Source of the DNA: Lepturacanthus savala
Lineage: Eukaryota; Chordata; Actinopteri; Scombriformes; Trichiuridae
Assembly (NCBI GenBank): GCA_030544235.1
Contig: CM060477.1
Span: 26,756,038-26,820,037 of the forward strand
Length of the DNA: 64,000 nucleotides
Direction of reading: 5' to 3'
The translations under genes and the position numbers were made by a program. Below the pieces are notes generated by a model that saw only the letters and a program-made list of their open reading frames with translations, was not told where the DNA came from and did no database searches. Position 1 is the stretch's first letter. The number at the start of each line of letters is the position of its first letter. Of the stretch, positions 53,683 through 64,000 are shown one piece after another.

Positions 53683-54676
53683 GTATGGGGAAGAAAGGTG
53701 ATTTGAGTGACTTTGAACGTGGATGGTTGTTGGTGCCAGAAGGGCTGGTCTGAGTATTTCAGAAACTGCTGATCTACTGGGATTTTCACGCACAAGCATC
53801 TCTAGGGTTTACAGAGAATGGTCTGAAAAGGAAAAATATCCAGTGAGCGGCAGTTCTGTGGGTGGAAATGCCTTGTTGATGCCAAAGGTCAGAGGAGAAT
53901 GGCCAGACTGGTTCGAGCTGATAGAAAGGCAACAGTGACTCAAATAACCACCCGTTACAACCAAGGTAGGCAGAAGAGCATCTCTGAACGCACAGTACGT
54001 CGAACTTTGAGGCAGATGGGCTACAGCAGCAGAAGACCATGCTGGGTGCCACTCCTTTCAGCTAAGAACAGGAAACTGAGGCTACAATTTGCACATCGGA
54101 TGGTAGGGTCAGAATTTGGCGTCAATAACATGAAAGCATGGATCCATCCTGCCTTGTATCAACGGTTCAGGCTGGTGGTGGTGGTGTAATGGTGTGGGGA
54201 ATATTTTCTTGGCACTCTTTGGGCCCCTTGGTACCAATTGAGCATCGTTGCAACGCCACAGCCTACCTGAGTATTGTTGCTGACCATGTCCATCCCTTTA
54301 TGACCACAATGTACCCAACTTCTGATGGCTACTTTCAGCAGGATAATGCTCCATGTCATAAAGCTGGAATCATCTCAGACTGGTTTCTTGAACATGACAA
54401 TGAGTTCACTGTACTCAAATGGCCTCCACAGTCACCAGATCTCAATCCAATAGAGCATCTTTGGGATGTGGTGGAATGGGAGATTCGCATCATGGATGTG
54501 CAGCCGACAAATCTGCACCAACTGTGTGATGCCATCATGTCAATATGGACCAAACTCTCTGAGGAATGCTTCCAGCACCTTGTTGAATCTATGCCACGAA
54601 GAATTGAGGCAGTTCTGAAGGCAAAAGGGGGTCCAACCCGTTACTAGCATACCTAATAAAGTGGCCGCTGAGTGTA
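53683..54676 (+). pseudogene. Second Tc1-like transposase relic
   Basis: Starts near G-K-K-G-D-L-S-D-F-E at 53685 and is broken into three frames (53723, 53899, 54138). It keeps F-Q-Q-D-N-A-P-C-H (54343 region) and S-P-D-L-N-P-I-E-H-L-W (54435 region). It ends in TACTAGCATACCTAATAAAG, then a right TIR GTGGCCGCTGAGTGTA at 54661-54676. The left TIR is not found. Different subfamily from the copy at 50627. Confidence 0.8.
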
Positions 54677-54679
54677 GTC

Positions 54680-54960
54680 TCCCATTAACTTCCATGCTAT
54701 GTAATTCGATCGGACTCAAAAAAATGTATAACATCAAACTTGAAATAAATGTAACAAAAAAAAATGTTTACTTACCCCAGATAGTAAGTTTTTTATTTGG
54801 TGAAAATTTTCCAAAATTTTAAATAAAAGACAACCGTTGATTGTGAGACAATGATGCTTGCATGTCAAAAGTCCATGAGCAGTATATCCTGGTCATGTGA
54901 CCTTTTATATCATTCAAAATAAAAAACCCATTTCATGCCTAACTGTAAAAAGATAATTTT
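54680..54960. repeat. Unidentified dispersed repeat, copy 3
   Basis: Starts directly after the Tc1 right TIR. It shares TCCCATTAACTTCCATGCTA, AAAAAATGTATAACATCAAA and TATCCTGGTCATGTGACC with the other copies. Confidence 0.55.
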
Positions 54961-57088
54961 TGGAGCTACCTGCTCTGAGGTTTTTGTGTAAAAATATTAG
55001 ACAAAAGGGGCAGTATAATCTTCCTTAAATGATAAAAACACAACTTTGCAGCCTTGATATGTTCACTGCTGTTTAGAATAGCAATGGCCATACATAGGTT
55101 AGTCCTGATGGATGTTCTGGCCACATTTTCATTTATAGGTTCCTTTCTGGATTTATTCATGTCATGCCCTGCCCAAAGTTCTTATGTGTAAAAACAAGAT
55201 AAGGACTTTCACAGCAGGCTCACTCCCAGGGGGTTTCGTGAATAATTGCTGAATATTTCTTCCACATGGGGGGTTCTGGTAAAACTCTAAGTATTATGTG
55301 TTGAAAAGACAAGCATCAAAGTCAAGATGAGCAGCAGCACCAGCTATGTGAATCGGTTGAGGTGAAGTGAATTTCTGATAGGGATCCAGAGGATTTTCTG
55401 TTTGTTTGTTATTGAGACCAAATGGAAGGAAAGCGAATGAGAGAGAAAGAGAGAAAAAAGCCATTCCCCCCTCATGTTATTTCAAGATTCACCGAGGCAA
55501 TTACAAAAAGTCATTTAAATGCTAACAAGTTAGATGGGCAAAACGAAACAGGACTTAAAAAACTAAACCTCCAAATAATCCCTGTGATCAAACAGGAGAA
55601 AGGACACACTCGAGTCACACGAAACAAAGAGGCACAAAACATTTCAAACCACCATAGATGCCTTACGAGGGTTTTGCTGCTGAAGAGTCCAGCTCTCAGA
55701 AAAAAATACATCAGGAATGATTCAGTTTGATTAAAAATAGACACATAATGGACACATGTCCTGCTGGAGAAACAATAAGTAATACAGATTCTAAATTCAA
55801 CGTTTCGCCAATAACAGGTTACATACAAGTGAAAAATAAGAAAAATGCATTTTCCCATGCTGACTTTTTGAGTTTTTTCACACATGTAAGTTGATTGATT
55901 GCTCCTCTGTTCTCTTTAAATCTTCCAGTAAAACATCGATCAATTACATTAATGCCTTCTCTGTCTCGCCAGAACCTCTGAATGCCATTTCTTTTCCAGA
56001 TTGTCTCATGATGCCTTCATGTCATGTGAGAAATTTCAGTGTTAAAAGGAGAGCTCATGTTGACAATAAATGCAAGAAAGGCAAATCTCATTTTGAGTCA
56101 GGCTCCTTTTTGGTAAAGTAGAAGGAATATTAGTTTTCTGAGGGAAGTTATATCACATAGTATTTGAAACATCTTAAAACACAACCATCTTCAGAAGGTT
56201 TGAAGAAACAAAACGCTGTTGTTCCTCTTCCCCAGCACAGGTGATGGAAAGTAACTAAGTATATTTCTTTGAGTACTTGTACTTCCCTTGGATAGTTTGG
56301 AGGGAAGTATTGTATAAATTAAAAATTCAGTTGAGATTGAGGCATAATCTAACAGACCACTCGGAGGGGGGAGAGAGAGAGAAGCAATCAGATTCAGCTT
56401 TTTCTTCAGCATATTGACCTATGTTGCTTTTGTATTGCTTATACATATTAACATGCCTTAGACATATTTATATCATTACTAGGACCTAGCATATGACTAT
56501 TGTGATGATTTTTTGTTTTTGGTGCCCCCTCAGGCAGTTGGTGAGTGATGGCGCTGCTTTAAAATTCTATTATCTATATTCTATTAAATTGTATCCCTTG
56601 TTTTATTTATTAATTATTATTTTTTTAAATTGCACATTAAGATTGACATTAAAAATATTATGATTCAGTATTAATACTATTAATCTTCTCAAATTGGCTC
56701 CATATTGATAAATTAATGATCTCATATGTATTTATTGAATAAAAACAAGTATAATATACTATAATAATATAACATAAGCCTGCAGACAGAGTATTTCTGA
56801 ACATTTAGTTTGTTTTTAAATTGGCATCAAAACGAACACAAATCTGTAGATATCTGATGATAATTAGCTGAAATTAAGTCAGAAAGACTATAAGAGTTGC
56901 ATCACTGATACTAAGCACGGTATGTACATCATTTTATATTGTTTAATTATGTAGATGATTATGATAATTAAGAAAATATATATGTATTCAAGATACAAAA
57001 GTATTTTTTTTAAATAGTTTTAAGAAGAATTCACCAGATCTCTCAAATGTAGATTGTGTGTTCATGTTGGTTTCTTGTGGTTTAAAAG
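54961..57088. other. Intergenic, nothing recognised
   Basis: AT-rich. Frames at 55422-55730 and 55891-56121 carry no known domain. No RNA gene seen. Confidence 0.35.
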
Positions 57089-57399
57089 TCAGTCAGTCAG
57101 TCATTTTCTATACCTGCTTATTCCTCATTAGGGTCACATGATCTGCTGGAGCCTATCCCAGCACGTTACGGCGAGAGGCAGGGATACACCCCAGATGGTC
57201 ACCAGCCAATCATGGGGCACACACACCATTCACTCACACACTCACACCTACGGGCAATTTAGAGTCACCAATTAACCTCAGCATGTTTTTGGACTGTGGG
57301 AGGAAGCTGGAGTACCAGGTGAAAACCCACGCAGACACAGGGAGAACATGCAAACTCCACACAGAAAGGTCCCAGACCCAGGACCAAGGAGGTCCTGAA
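57089..57399 (-). mobile_element. tRNA-derived SINE, copy 5
   Basis: Tail GTCAGTCAGTCAGTC at the left. It is cut at 57399 before the A and B boxes, so the pol III promoter is lost. Confidence 0.8.
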
Positions 57400-58430
57400 G
57401 TTTTTGGATTATTTTATGCAATTATTCTGAGACAGTTTAACACAAATCCTTTTTTCCTCATTTCATCATAACAAACTTGAGCAAATATAGCATATATATA
57501 TATATTATTATATATATTATATTCTTTAAAAGATGCTGGAAATCAAATGTAGATTTCTTTTTCCTTTTTTATCGTAATAATCATTAGATGCAGCCCTATA
57601 CAACACAGCCTGTATGATGAGAACTTTGACATTTGATATTTTAAATTCATTTTACTGATAATAGATTTGTACTTTTACATGTCACAGGGTATTTATTTGA
57701 CAGCAGTATTAATTAATAATTATTAATTAATTCATTCATTTAATTATTCATTAAAGTAAAACAGTGTTCACCACTGGTTATACATTGAAGACATGCATCT
57801 ACATCTTCGGCCAGTGGAAAATAAATGAAGTGATGCATTTAGCAGATCCCTTACTGCTAAAAAGAGAATTTGACAACACTGCAGCATTTGTTGTTTTCAC
57901 ATGATTAAGATCTGTTGCTGTTAAGCCTCTGCATTACACTTTAAACACCCAGTATCACTTAAGACGACAGCAGACCGACACTTTAGGGATTTATTGAGTA
58001 TTTACTTTGACAGCTGTTTCTCATTAAGTGTTTTGCACTGATTAATTGGAATGCTTAATATAAGGAGTTGTGGGGGGATTGTGTTGTGAGGTGAACAAAG
58101 GTGTAAAGCAAGAGCCATTTAATTAAATATTGAACAGTCTCAGATGGATGTCTATGTTGGTGACCCAAACTGCAAGCAATGCTAATTAAAAATTCTCTTC
58201 TGTCAAGGGACCTGCTGCAGATCCTCCCGCAGCTCGCCCACCTACAGAAGGGATTAATTCCAGCAGATAAACATTAAAGAGCCCCATTTAAGGTATTTAG
58301 CAGCTTTGTACACTTTGTGCTGATGATAGAGGATTTTGTTCTTACATAAATGGGAATTACCGTACATTTTCAAATCAAAAGCCAGGTACTAAAAAAAAAA
58401 AAATCAGATTTAAGAAGTTGGAAAGGTGAG
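57400..58430. other. Intergenic, nothing recognised
   Basis: AT-rich; no gene seen. Confidence 0.35.
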
Positions 58431-58439
58431 GTTTTAGAC

Positions 58440-59400
58440 ATTTCTGCTTAATAATAATTAAATAATTTATATGAATAGACATTTTGATAGATGATTAATC
58501 TTTCAATGACTTAAATGATTTTGTTTAGCTCCAGAGCTGAACATTCAACCTAAAATGTCTTTTTTTTCCCCGAGACCTGCTAAGATTGGTACACCACAAA
58601 AGCAAGGACTCAAAAACAGTTCAAGGTTTAGACGAATCTCACTTTACTTTCCAAAAAAAAGGTTCGGTACACAGTAATCAGGCAGACAGGGGAAACAAAT
58701 CCAAAAAGGGCTAGGCAAAAGCAGAGAGAAAATCCAACAACGCAGAGAGAATCCAATCACGAGGGGCTAACAAAAGGCTGGCACGTAAGGCGCTGGGGTA
58801 CAAAAATAACTGGCACAGAGTGGAGGGAAAACACAGAATAAATACACAAAAGAAGGGAGTGATAACGAGACGCAGGTGATTTTAATGAGGGTGGGGCAGA
58901 CAAAGGAGGGAAAAACACAAGGCAGGAAGTGAGGCGGTCTGAAATGAGAGGAGAGGTAAGTATCACAATAAAACAGGAAACATGAATCATAAAATGAAGA
59001 AAAAACAAAACACATGACCTTAAGGAAACTGGTGAGATGTGTCAGAGACCAACAGAAGACCATCAAAAACAAGAAAATAATCAGATTTGAGAAGAGAGAA
59101 CCAGCGAATTTGGACATTTTTCCTTAATAATGATTCAAATCAATTAGTTGATTAGTTGGTGAATAAAGTGATGGTTGTTTAATCAATTAATCATTGCTGT
59201 TCTAGTATATTTTATTGAATTTATCAAGACAAACATGAAGGAAGAGTTGAGTTTGCATTTACTGAGCAACAGAAATAAATGTCTATCTCTAAATTAAATC
59301 TGCTTCTCCGCAGTTGAAAATATTAAACTACTAAATTTATTTGTTGAGAATTTATTTAATATTGATGACTTGAAAGGGAAAGGGAAATACCATAAATTTT
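58440..59400. repeat. Dispersed repeat (MITE-like) copy A, interrupted
   Basis: Copy A shares with copy B (60165-60650) a GATTAATCTTTCAAT start, the AGACCAAC-containing middle, a TTAATCAATTAATCATTG segment, and a further tail (AAACATGAAGGAA ... AAATTAAATCTGCTTCTC). A solo LTR (58578-59044) splits it. The GATTAATC-rich ends resemble a well-known fish hAT MITE family, but the shared tail beyond it indicates a local duplication. Confidence 0.6.
58578..59044 (-). mobile_element. Solo LTR with 6-bp direct repeat (GAGACC)
   Basis: 467 bp from TGCTAAG to GTGTCA with GAGACC on both sides (58572-58577 and 59045-59050). TG...CA ends. 5-bp AGACC with one extra G is equally possible. The - strand has purine-to-pyrimidine layout of a fish LTR. 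The split partner repeat reads on across it, which confirms insertion. Confidence 0.8.
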
Positions 59401-60164
59401 CAAATCAAAAGCCAGGTATTTAAATGATATCAGTTTCCAACATATGAAGACAAGTTGCCAATAAATTAAAAAAACAAACAAACAAAACAGACAACAAAAA
59501 ACAACATTAAATCAGCTGATCTCTTAACAGTATGCAGGCTAAAATCAGCACAATATCATTTCCACTGTTCTACTTCCACTCATACCACACTCACCACTGT
59601 GTTGTAGGTTTCTTCTTCTTAATATAATAACTATAATTTTTGTTTTTTGTGTTGTTACTGTTAATCAATCTCAACACACTATAAAAACACATTTTTTTAA
59701 TTAAAACCCTATCACCGATTATGACAGAAGTTTTAAAACAAAGCTTTTGTTGTTGCTCTTGTTCTTGTGTAACAAAGAGGCTTTGACTGCATCCCTGTTT
59801 CTATGGTTACTCATTTTAGACAAACTCCAACAATATTCAGTGCAATAATTTAGAACGGCCCACAGTCAGTATCACTGGAACGTCATTATAAGTGTCCTAT
59901 TTCAGGAATTAATGGGCACCCTGCAGCCAATCAGAATAGATTATTCTTGGAGTGGTTAGGTTAAGGTGCAAAAACACTTTGTTAGGATTAGGGAAAGTGA
60001 CAATCAAGTCTATGGGACTACGCTGCAGATGAAAAACTAAAAAACAGTTTAGCTGCTTAGAGAAGCTAGAAAACTGACCTTCCTTTGATGAAAAGGTTTT
60101 TGAATGAAGGATTTTTACCTTCAAAGTTTGAAGGGAAAAATTATTACTCCAAAACTTTTGACGC

Positions 60165-60650
60165 TAGTGTAGATCTGTAACTATTTTGATAGTTGAATAA
60201 TCTTTCAATTATTTAAACAATTTAGTTTGGCTCATAAAATGATGTAAAATGTTGACCACTGTTTCTCAAAGCTGAACTAAAATATCTTTTTTTGTCCAGA
60301 CCAACAGTCCACAATCAAAGATCATCAGTTTATTATTATAGAAGACTAAAGAATACAGAAAATAATCAGAGAAGAGACGCTGGAAAGAGAATTTTGACAT
60401 TTTCTTCTTCTTATCGATTATCAATATAGTTGGTGAATAATGTGATAGATGTCACCTAAGTGGTTAATCAATTAATCATTGCCGCTCTAGTATATTATAC
60501 TGAATTTATCAAAACAAACATGAAGGAATAGTTGAGTTTGCATTTACAGAGCAACAAATGTCTATCTCTAAATTAAATCTGCTTCTCTGCAGCTGAAAGT
60601 ACTAAGCTACTAAATTTATTTCTTGATTATGTGTTTAATATTGATGACAA
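60165..60650. repeat. Dispersed repeat copy B
   Basis: Uninterrupted partner of copy A at 58440-59400. The pair is direct, about 1.3 kb apart, and clearly diverged. Confidence 0.6.
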
Positions 60651-60659
60651 CATGGCTAA

Positions 60660-61990
60660 AAAATAAGATTCTATCTCAAAATGTGAAATCAGCTATTACT
60701 GTTTCATTTTAATTGAAAATGATTAGGTGTGATTACTAGTAGCACCACTTCCTGTTTCCTAATCCACACAAAAGAACAAAGTTTCTTTTCTACTGTCAAA
60801 AAGCAGGAACACCGTGAGAAAAGCATCCTCTGGCTGGAGATAATAAAGATGTCTTCCAGAGAGCTCAAACTATGCAAGTGGAGGGGAAAAAAAAAAGTCT
60901 GGGATTTTATTTTTTGACTCTGCAGAGCAAAGTGACAACCCTGTATCTCGCTGCAAAAAAATAATGAGCCAGGAATGCTCGCTCATCACTTCGGGAGCGG
61001 CGTCTCTTTGCGATTAAGACAGGAGAAGAGTCCGACCCGTCTGAGCCGGAGTGCTGTTGATTCCAGATGATAACTCAGAAAGTTGCTCAATCACCCCTTG
61101 GGAAAGCAGTCGGGTACTTCCACCTTGCGAATGAGCGGCCGCGACGAGTCGTCTCCCGCCTCAACGTGTCTGCATTCTGCTCAATAAAAGGAACGATGAT
61201 ACAAAAGTTCCTGTCATGGTTGGGAGTCAGCGGGTGTGACTCCTGCGTAATAACCTCAATTGTGGAGCTGTCTCTCTTTGCTCTGGCCTGTGTGTAAATA
61301 CAGGCCGAGAAAATGAATGTGGAAGCACAGCAATTATCAAGCAGGGTTCCCCTGTGAGAGCTGGATGAGCAAACAGTCTTATGTGGCAGGTAATCTGAAT
61401 CAAATAAGATTGTTTTTTTTGCCTCTAGCTAAAATATTTCTATTGGAATTGGAAGGCGAATAAAATATAGGTCAGGTGTATAATCCTCTCTGAAAAAAGG
61501 GACTGCAGAGCCTGCCCAGCAGAAGCAAATTAAGACGTCAGCCGCAGCGTGTGAAAATGGAAGTGCATGTTTTTTTTTTGAAAGAAACAATCTATGACCG
61601 CAAAAATCCCAGCAATTCACCAAATTCCATTTAAATCAGGTAACACTTAAAGGCAACAATTAAAAATATGGGACATTGTACAAAATATTGATGTCTGAAC
61701 TCTCTTTTTGATCTTGTTTCTTTGCATTATTTGAGGTCTAAAAAGATTGCATCTTTTTTGTTATTTTGACCATTTATCATTTTCTGCAAAAAAATCCTTT
61801 ATACAATATTTTTTATTTGGAAATTGGAGGAAATGTTGTCTGGAGTTTATAGAGTCAAACAAAAATATTACTGTTGCCCAAACACATACATATAAGTAGT
61901 AAAATCAGAAAACCTGATAATTTTGCATTTTTGTGGTGTCTTATTTTTTTTTCCAGAGTTGTATAATATAAAAATATGCAAGAAAAAGTA
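60660..61990. other. Intergenic, nothing recognised
   Basis: The stretch 60950-61290 is GC-richer and has an open frame (61067-61297) with no known domain. I cannot support a gene. Confidence 0.35.
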
Positions 61991-61994
61991 GTAT

Positions 61995-62335
61995 ATATAG
62001 TCTCAGGATAGTTTCATGCTATATAAGTCAATGGGAGTCTATTAGGTTGTATGCACTAGGAAATTTCCATGTCTGCATATTGTTGCCAGGCAACAAATCC
62101 ATTTTAGCATATTAGAAAAAAAAATGTATAACATCAAAATTGAATTAATTAAATTAATTAAATGTAAAAAATATATAAAATAATAATAATAATGTTTACT
62201 TTACTTGTTACTTTACTTTTTTACTTAATTTTTCTAAAATTTTGAATAAAATTAAACCTTCGGTTATGAGACAAATGAGAAGCAAGAAAAATGTCCATGA
62301 GCAAAAGGGACTGGCAAACAGGATATCCTTGTGCC
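61995..62335. repeat. Unidentified dispersed repeat, copy 4
   Basis: Reads GTCTCAGGATAGTTTCATGC, then TTGTTGCCAGGCAACAAATC, then AACAGGATATCC, in the same direction as copies 1 and 3. Here the GTTGCCAGGCAAC palindrome is intact. Confidence 0.6.
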
Positions 62336-62659
62336 CCCATGCAGTTTTGTTTTGATTCTTAATTCTCAAAAGTTGTCTATCACTGGGCCATTCTGTTGTG
62401 TTCCTAATCTTCATTGGCCTCTAGAGGGCGCTCACATGCTTTTTGCTATAGCTAATAGCTACTCCTGAGTCTTTATGCTGTTACTTGAATAATGGATAAA
62501 TGCAAAGTGAAGTTGAGATAATGGATGATGAATGACGTGCTCTGTACTCTGTGTCCTGCATGCTGTCTACATGGTTAATTTTTACTGTTTAGTGAGTAAT
62601 TTACTACATAACACATTCATCTGATTTACACGCACCTTACATAAAACTTCCTGTGTGTC

Positions 62660-62765
62660 TGGTGTCAAGTGGATTTATCCTCAGTTTCTATGGTGGCCCC
62701 ACCTATGTTTTCCCATATATGGGACAAATCCATTTGGCAGCCATATGTGCAGCCCAAACTTAACC
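62660..62765 (+). repeat. Fragment shared with 50105-50165
   Basis: GTGGATTTATCCTCAGTTTCTA-like and CTATGGTGGCCCCAC here match GGATTTGTCTGAAG...CTATGCTGGCCCCAC at 50127-50162. A second repeat family with two small pieces. Confidence 0.45.
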
Positions 62766-62789
62766 CTTATGGCTCCCATATGGACATGC

Positions 62790-62990
62790 TGGATGGATGG
62801 TTGGTAGAGTGTCTGTCCTGGGATGGGAAGATCATAGGATCAATCCCTCATCAAGTCATACCAGAGACTCTTAATGCAGCCATTGCCTCCCTGTTTGGCA
62901 CTGCATTAGGGGTTAGACTTGCTGATCGCTGCTTCCTCAGGGGATGGATCAAATGCAGAGAACAAATTTCATACAGTCAACGAATTTAAC
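62790..62990 (+). mobile_element. tRNA-derived SINE, second family
   Basis: The head has TGGTTGGTAGAGTG (A-box-like) and ATAGGATCAATCCC (B-box-like). The body has TGTTTGGCACTG and GGATGGATCAAATGCAGAG, followed by AACAAATTTC, as in a widespread vertebrate SINE. Diverged; no target duplication found. Confidence 0.65.
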
Positions 62991-64000
62991 TTTAACTCAA
63001 TCAACAAAAAGTTACAGCAAGGAACTTCCTATAATAGTCAGTATGTAGTTATTTTTGTGCAAGACTTCCGGTCAGGGACTTCTGGTCATTAGCTAGCTTA
63101 ATTAGCATTAACAACTGTGGACATAAGGAAAAATGTAATTATTTGTACAGTTAGTTGTAATTACTGGTATAAAATAAAAGTGGACCTAGAACAGGAGTGT
63201 TTTGACTGCTCCCATGACATGTTAGATAGTTATGCTATCGCCAGTTACACCAATCGAGCGATCACAGAAGTGACATGCAAAAAAATTTAAAAATAAATAA
63301 AAAATGAAGTTGACCAAAAGTTTATTTATCAAATACAGTATAAGGTGAGTAGGATAAATTTTCTCATGGGGATAAATAAATCAATAAAGTATATTGGTTT
63401 ATATACAGCTACTGTTACTGAACTGTGAATATAGACACTGCTATTTCAAATTTTGATTTCCTGGAATGATTTGTTTTAGTGAGTAGTCTTTCTTTTAGTG
63501 TTAACTATAAACAGAACCACTTTGTGGTTGTGGTGGATTGAACTCTTGAGACTGTCAGACATACACACCAATATTGCTTTGCCTGCTTAATTTAATACAC
63601 CTATTGAAAGCTGAATTGAGCTGTGGTCTATTTTTTTAGTGCTGTATTTGGTGACACATTTCATTTCTACTCGCTATTTTATTGTTTTATTGCTTTGACC
63701 GAGCTATTTTCCTTCCATCTTATAATTATTATTTGTCAGACATCATTCTGAAAGCCAAGTATAATACTGTCTGTGTTGTGCGTTCATTGATTCACTTGAA
63801 CTTCACTCATTCAAGTTTATTAAAAATCCTTCTCTGTTGTTCTCTTTCTCTTTTGATCAAAAACATTGATCTGAAGCTCAATTCAGAATCTGTTTTTGTT
63901 CTTTTGATAAAGTCTCTGATATTTATTTCAGGCCTAAATGGATATGCTTAGCCTCCAATGGGGTCTTACCCCTCCATACATTAAAAAAAAAGTCCACAGG
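62991..64000. other. Intergenic, nothing recognised
   Basis: AT-rich. The frame at 63682-63951 has no recognised features. Confidence 0.35.

Noticed and set aside
61067..61297. Possible small gene in a GC-richer stretch
   Set aside because: No domain, no splice or poly(A) context.

Overview
The window looks like teleost fish nuclear DNA. It is AT-rich and mostly non-coding, with split exons, Tc1/mariner, hAT, LINE, tRNA-derived SINE and LTR elements typical of fish genomes. The only host-gene-like piece I recognise is a natterin-like fragment with a signal peptide exon (1554-2201), whose reading frame breaks after the second exon. The rest is a nested repeat landscape.

The main feature is a complete Polinton/Maverick (adintovirus-like) element at 9362-24739, 15,378 bp. 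It has terminal inverted repeats (TIRs) of about 690 bp that are nearly identical, and an exact 6-bp target duplication (GATTTG at 9356-9361 and 24740-24745). All its long reading frames are open. The left half is read on + and holds a six-exon spliced gene, protein-primed family B DNA polymerase, packaging ATPase, and two small conserved proteins. The right half is read on - and holds two early-type genes that appear to share a first exon by alternative splicing, a chromodomain integrase, penton-like minor capsid protein, a pVI-like basic protein, double-jelly-roll major capsid protein and an adenain-type protease. The two blocks converge on back-to-back poly(A) signals near 17.8 kb. TATA boxes lie just inside each TIR. 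Together these provide replication, integration, capsid building, packaging and maturation, i.e. an endogenous virus-like element that inserted recently.

The Polinton sits inside the reverse transcriptase region of a decayed BEL/Pao retrotransposon (LTRs at about 6635-7023 and 27871-28195). A 561-bp solo LTR with a 5-bp target duplication (26202-26762) splits that element's integrase. Order of events: BEL first, then the solo LTR and the Polinton in unknown order. The Polinton TIRs are far less diverged than the BEL LTRs.

Layout elsewhere: minisatellite and a minus-strand LTR (0.3-1.5 kb); natterin fragment; an unclassified retroelement-like block (2.9-4.3 kb); Tc1 remnant (5.1 kb); five SINE copies of one family; a 1.36-kb hAT-type non-autonomous element with 8-bp target duplication (30.4-31.8 kb); two inverted copies of a CCGTATTGG-ended element (37.3 and 41.3 kb); a hAT transposase relic split by an LTR (42.2-43.7 kb); a LINE and a SINE nested in a short-TIR element (44.4-47.5 kb); two Tc1 transposase copies (50.6 and 53.7 kb); a solo LTR in a MITE (58.6 kb); and a four-copy unidentified dispersed repeat. 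Long stretches have nothing I can assign.
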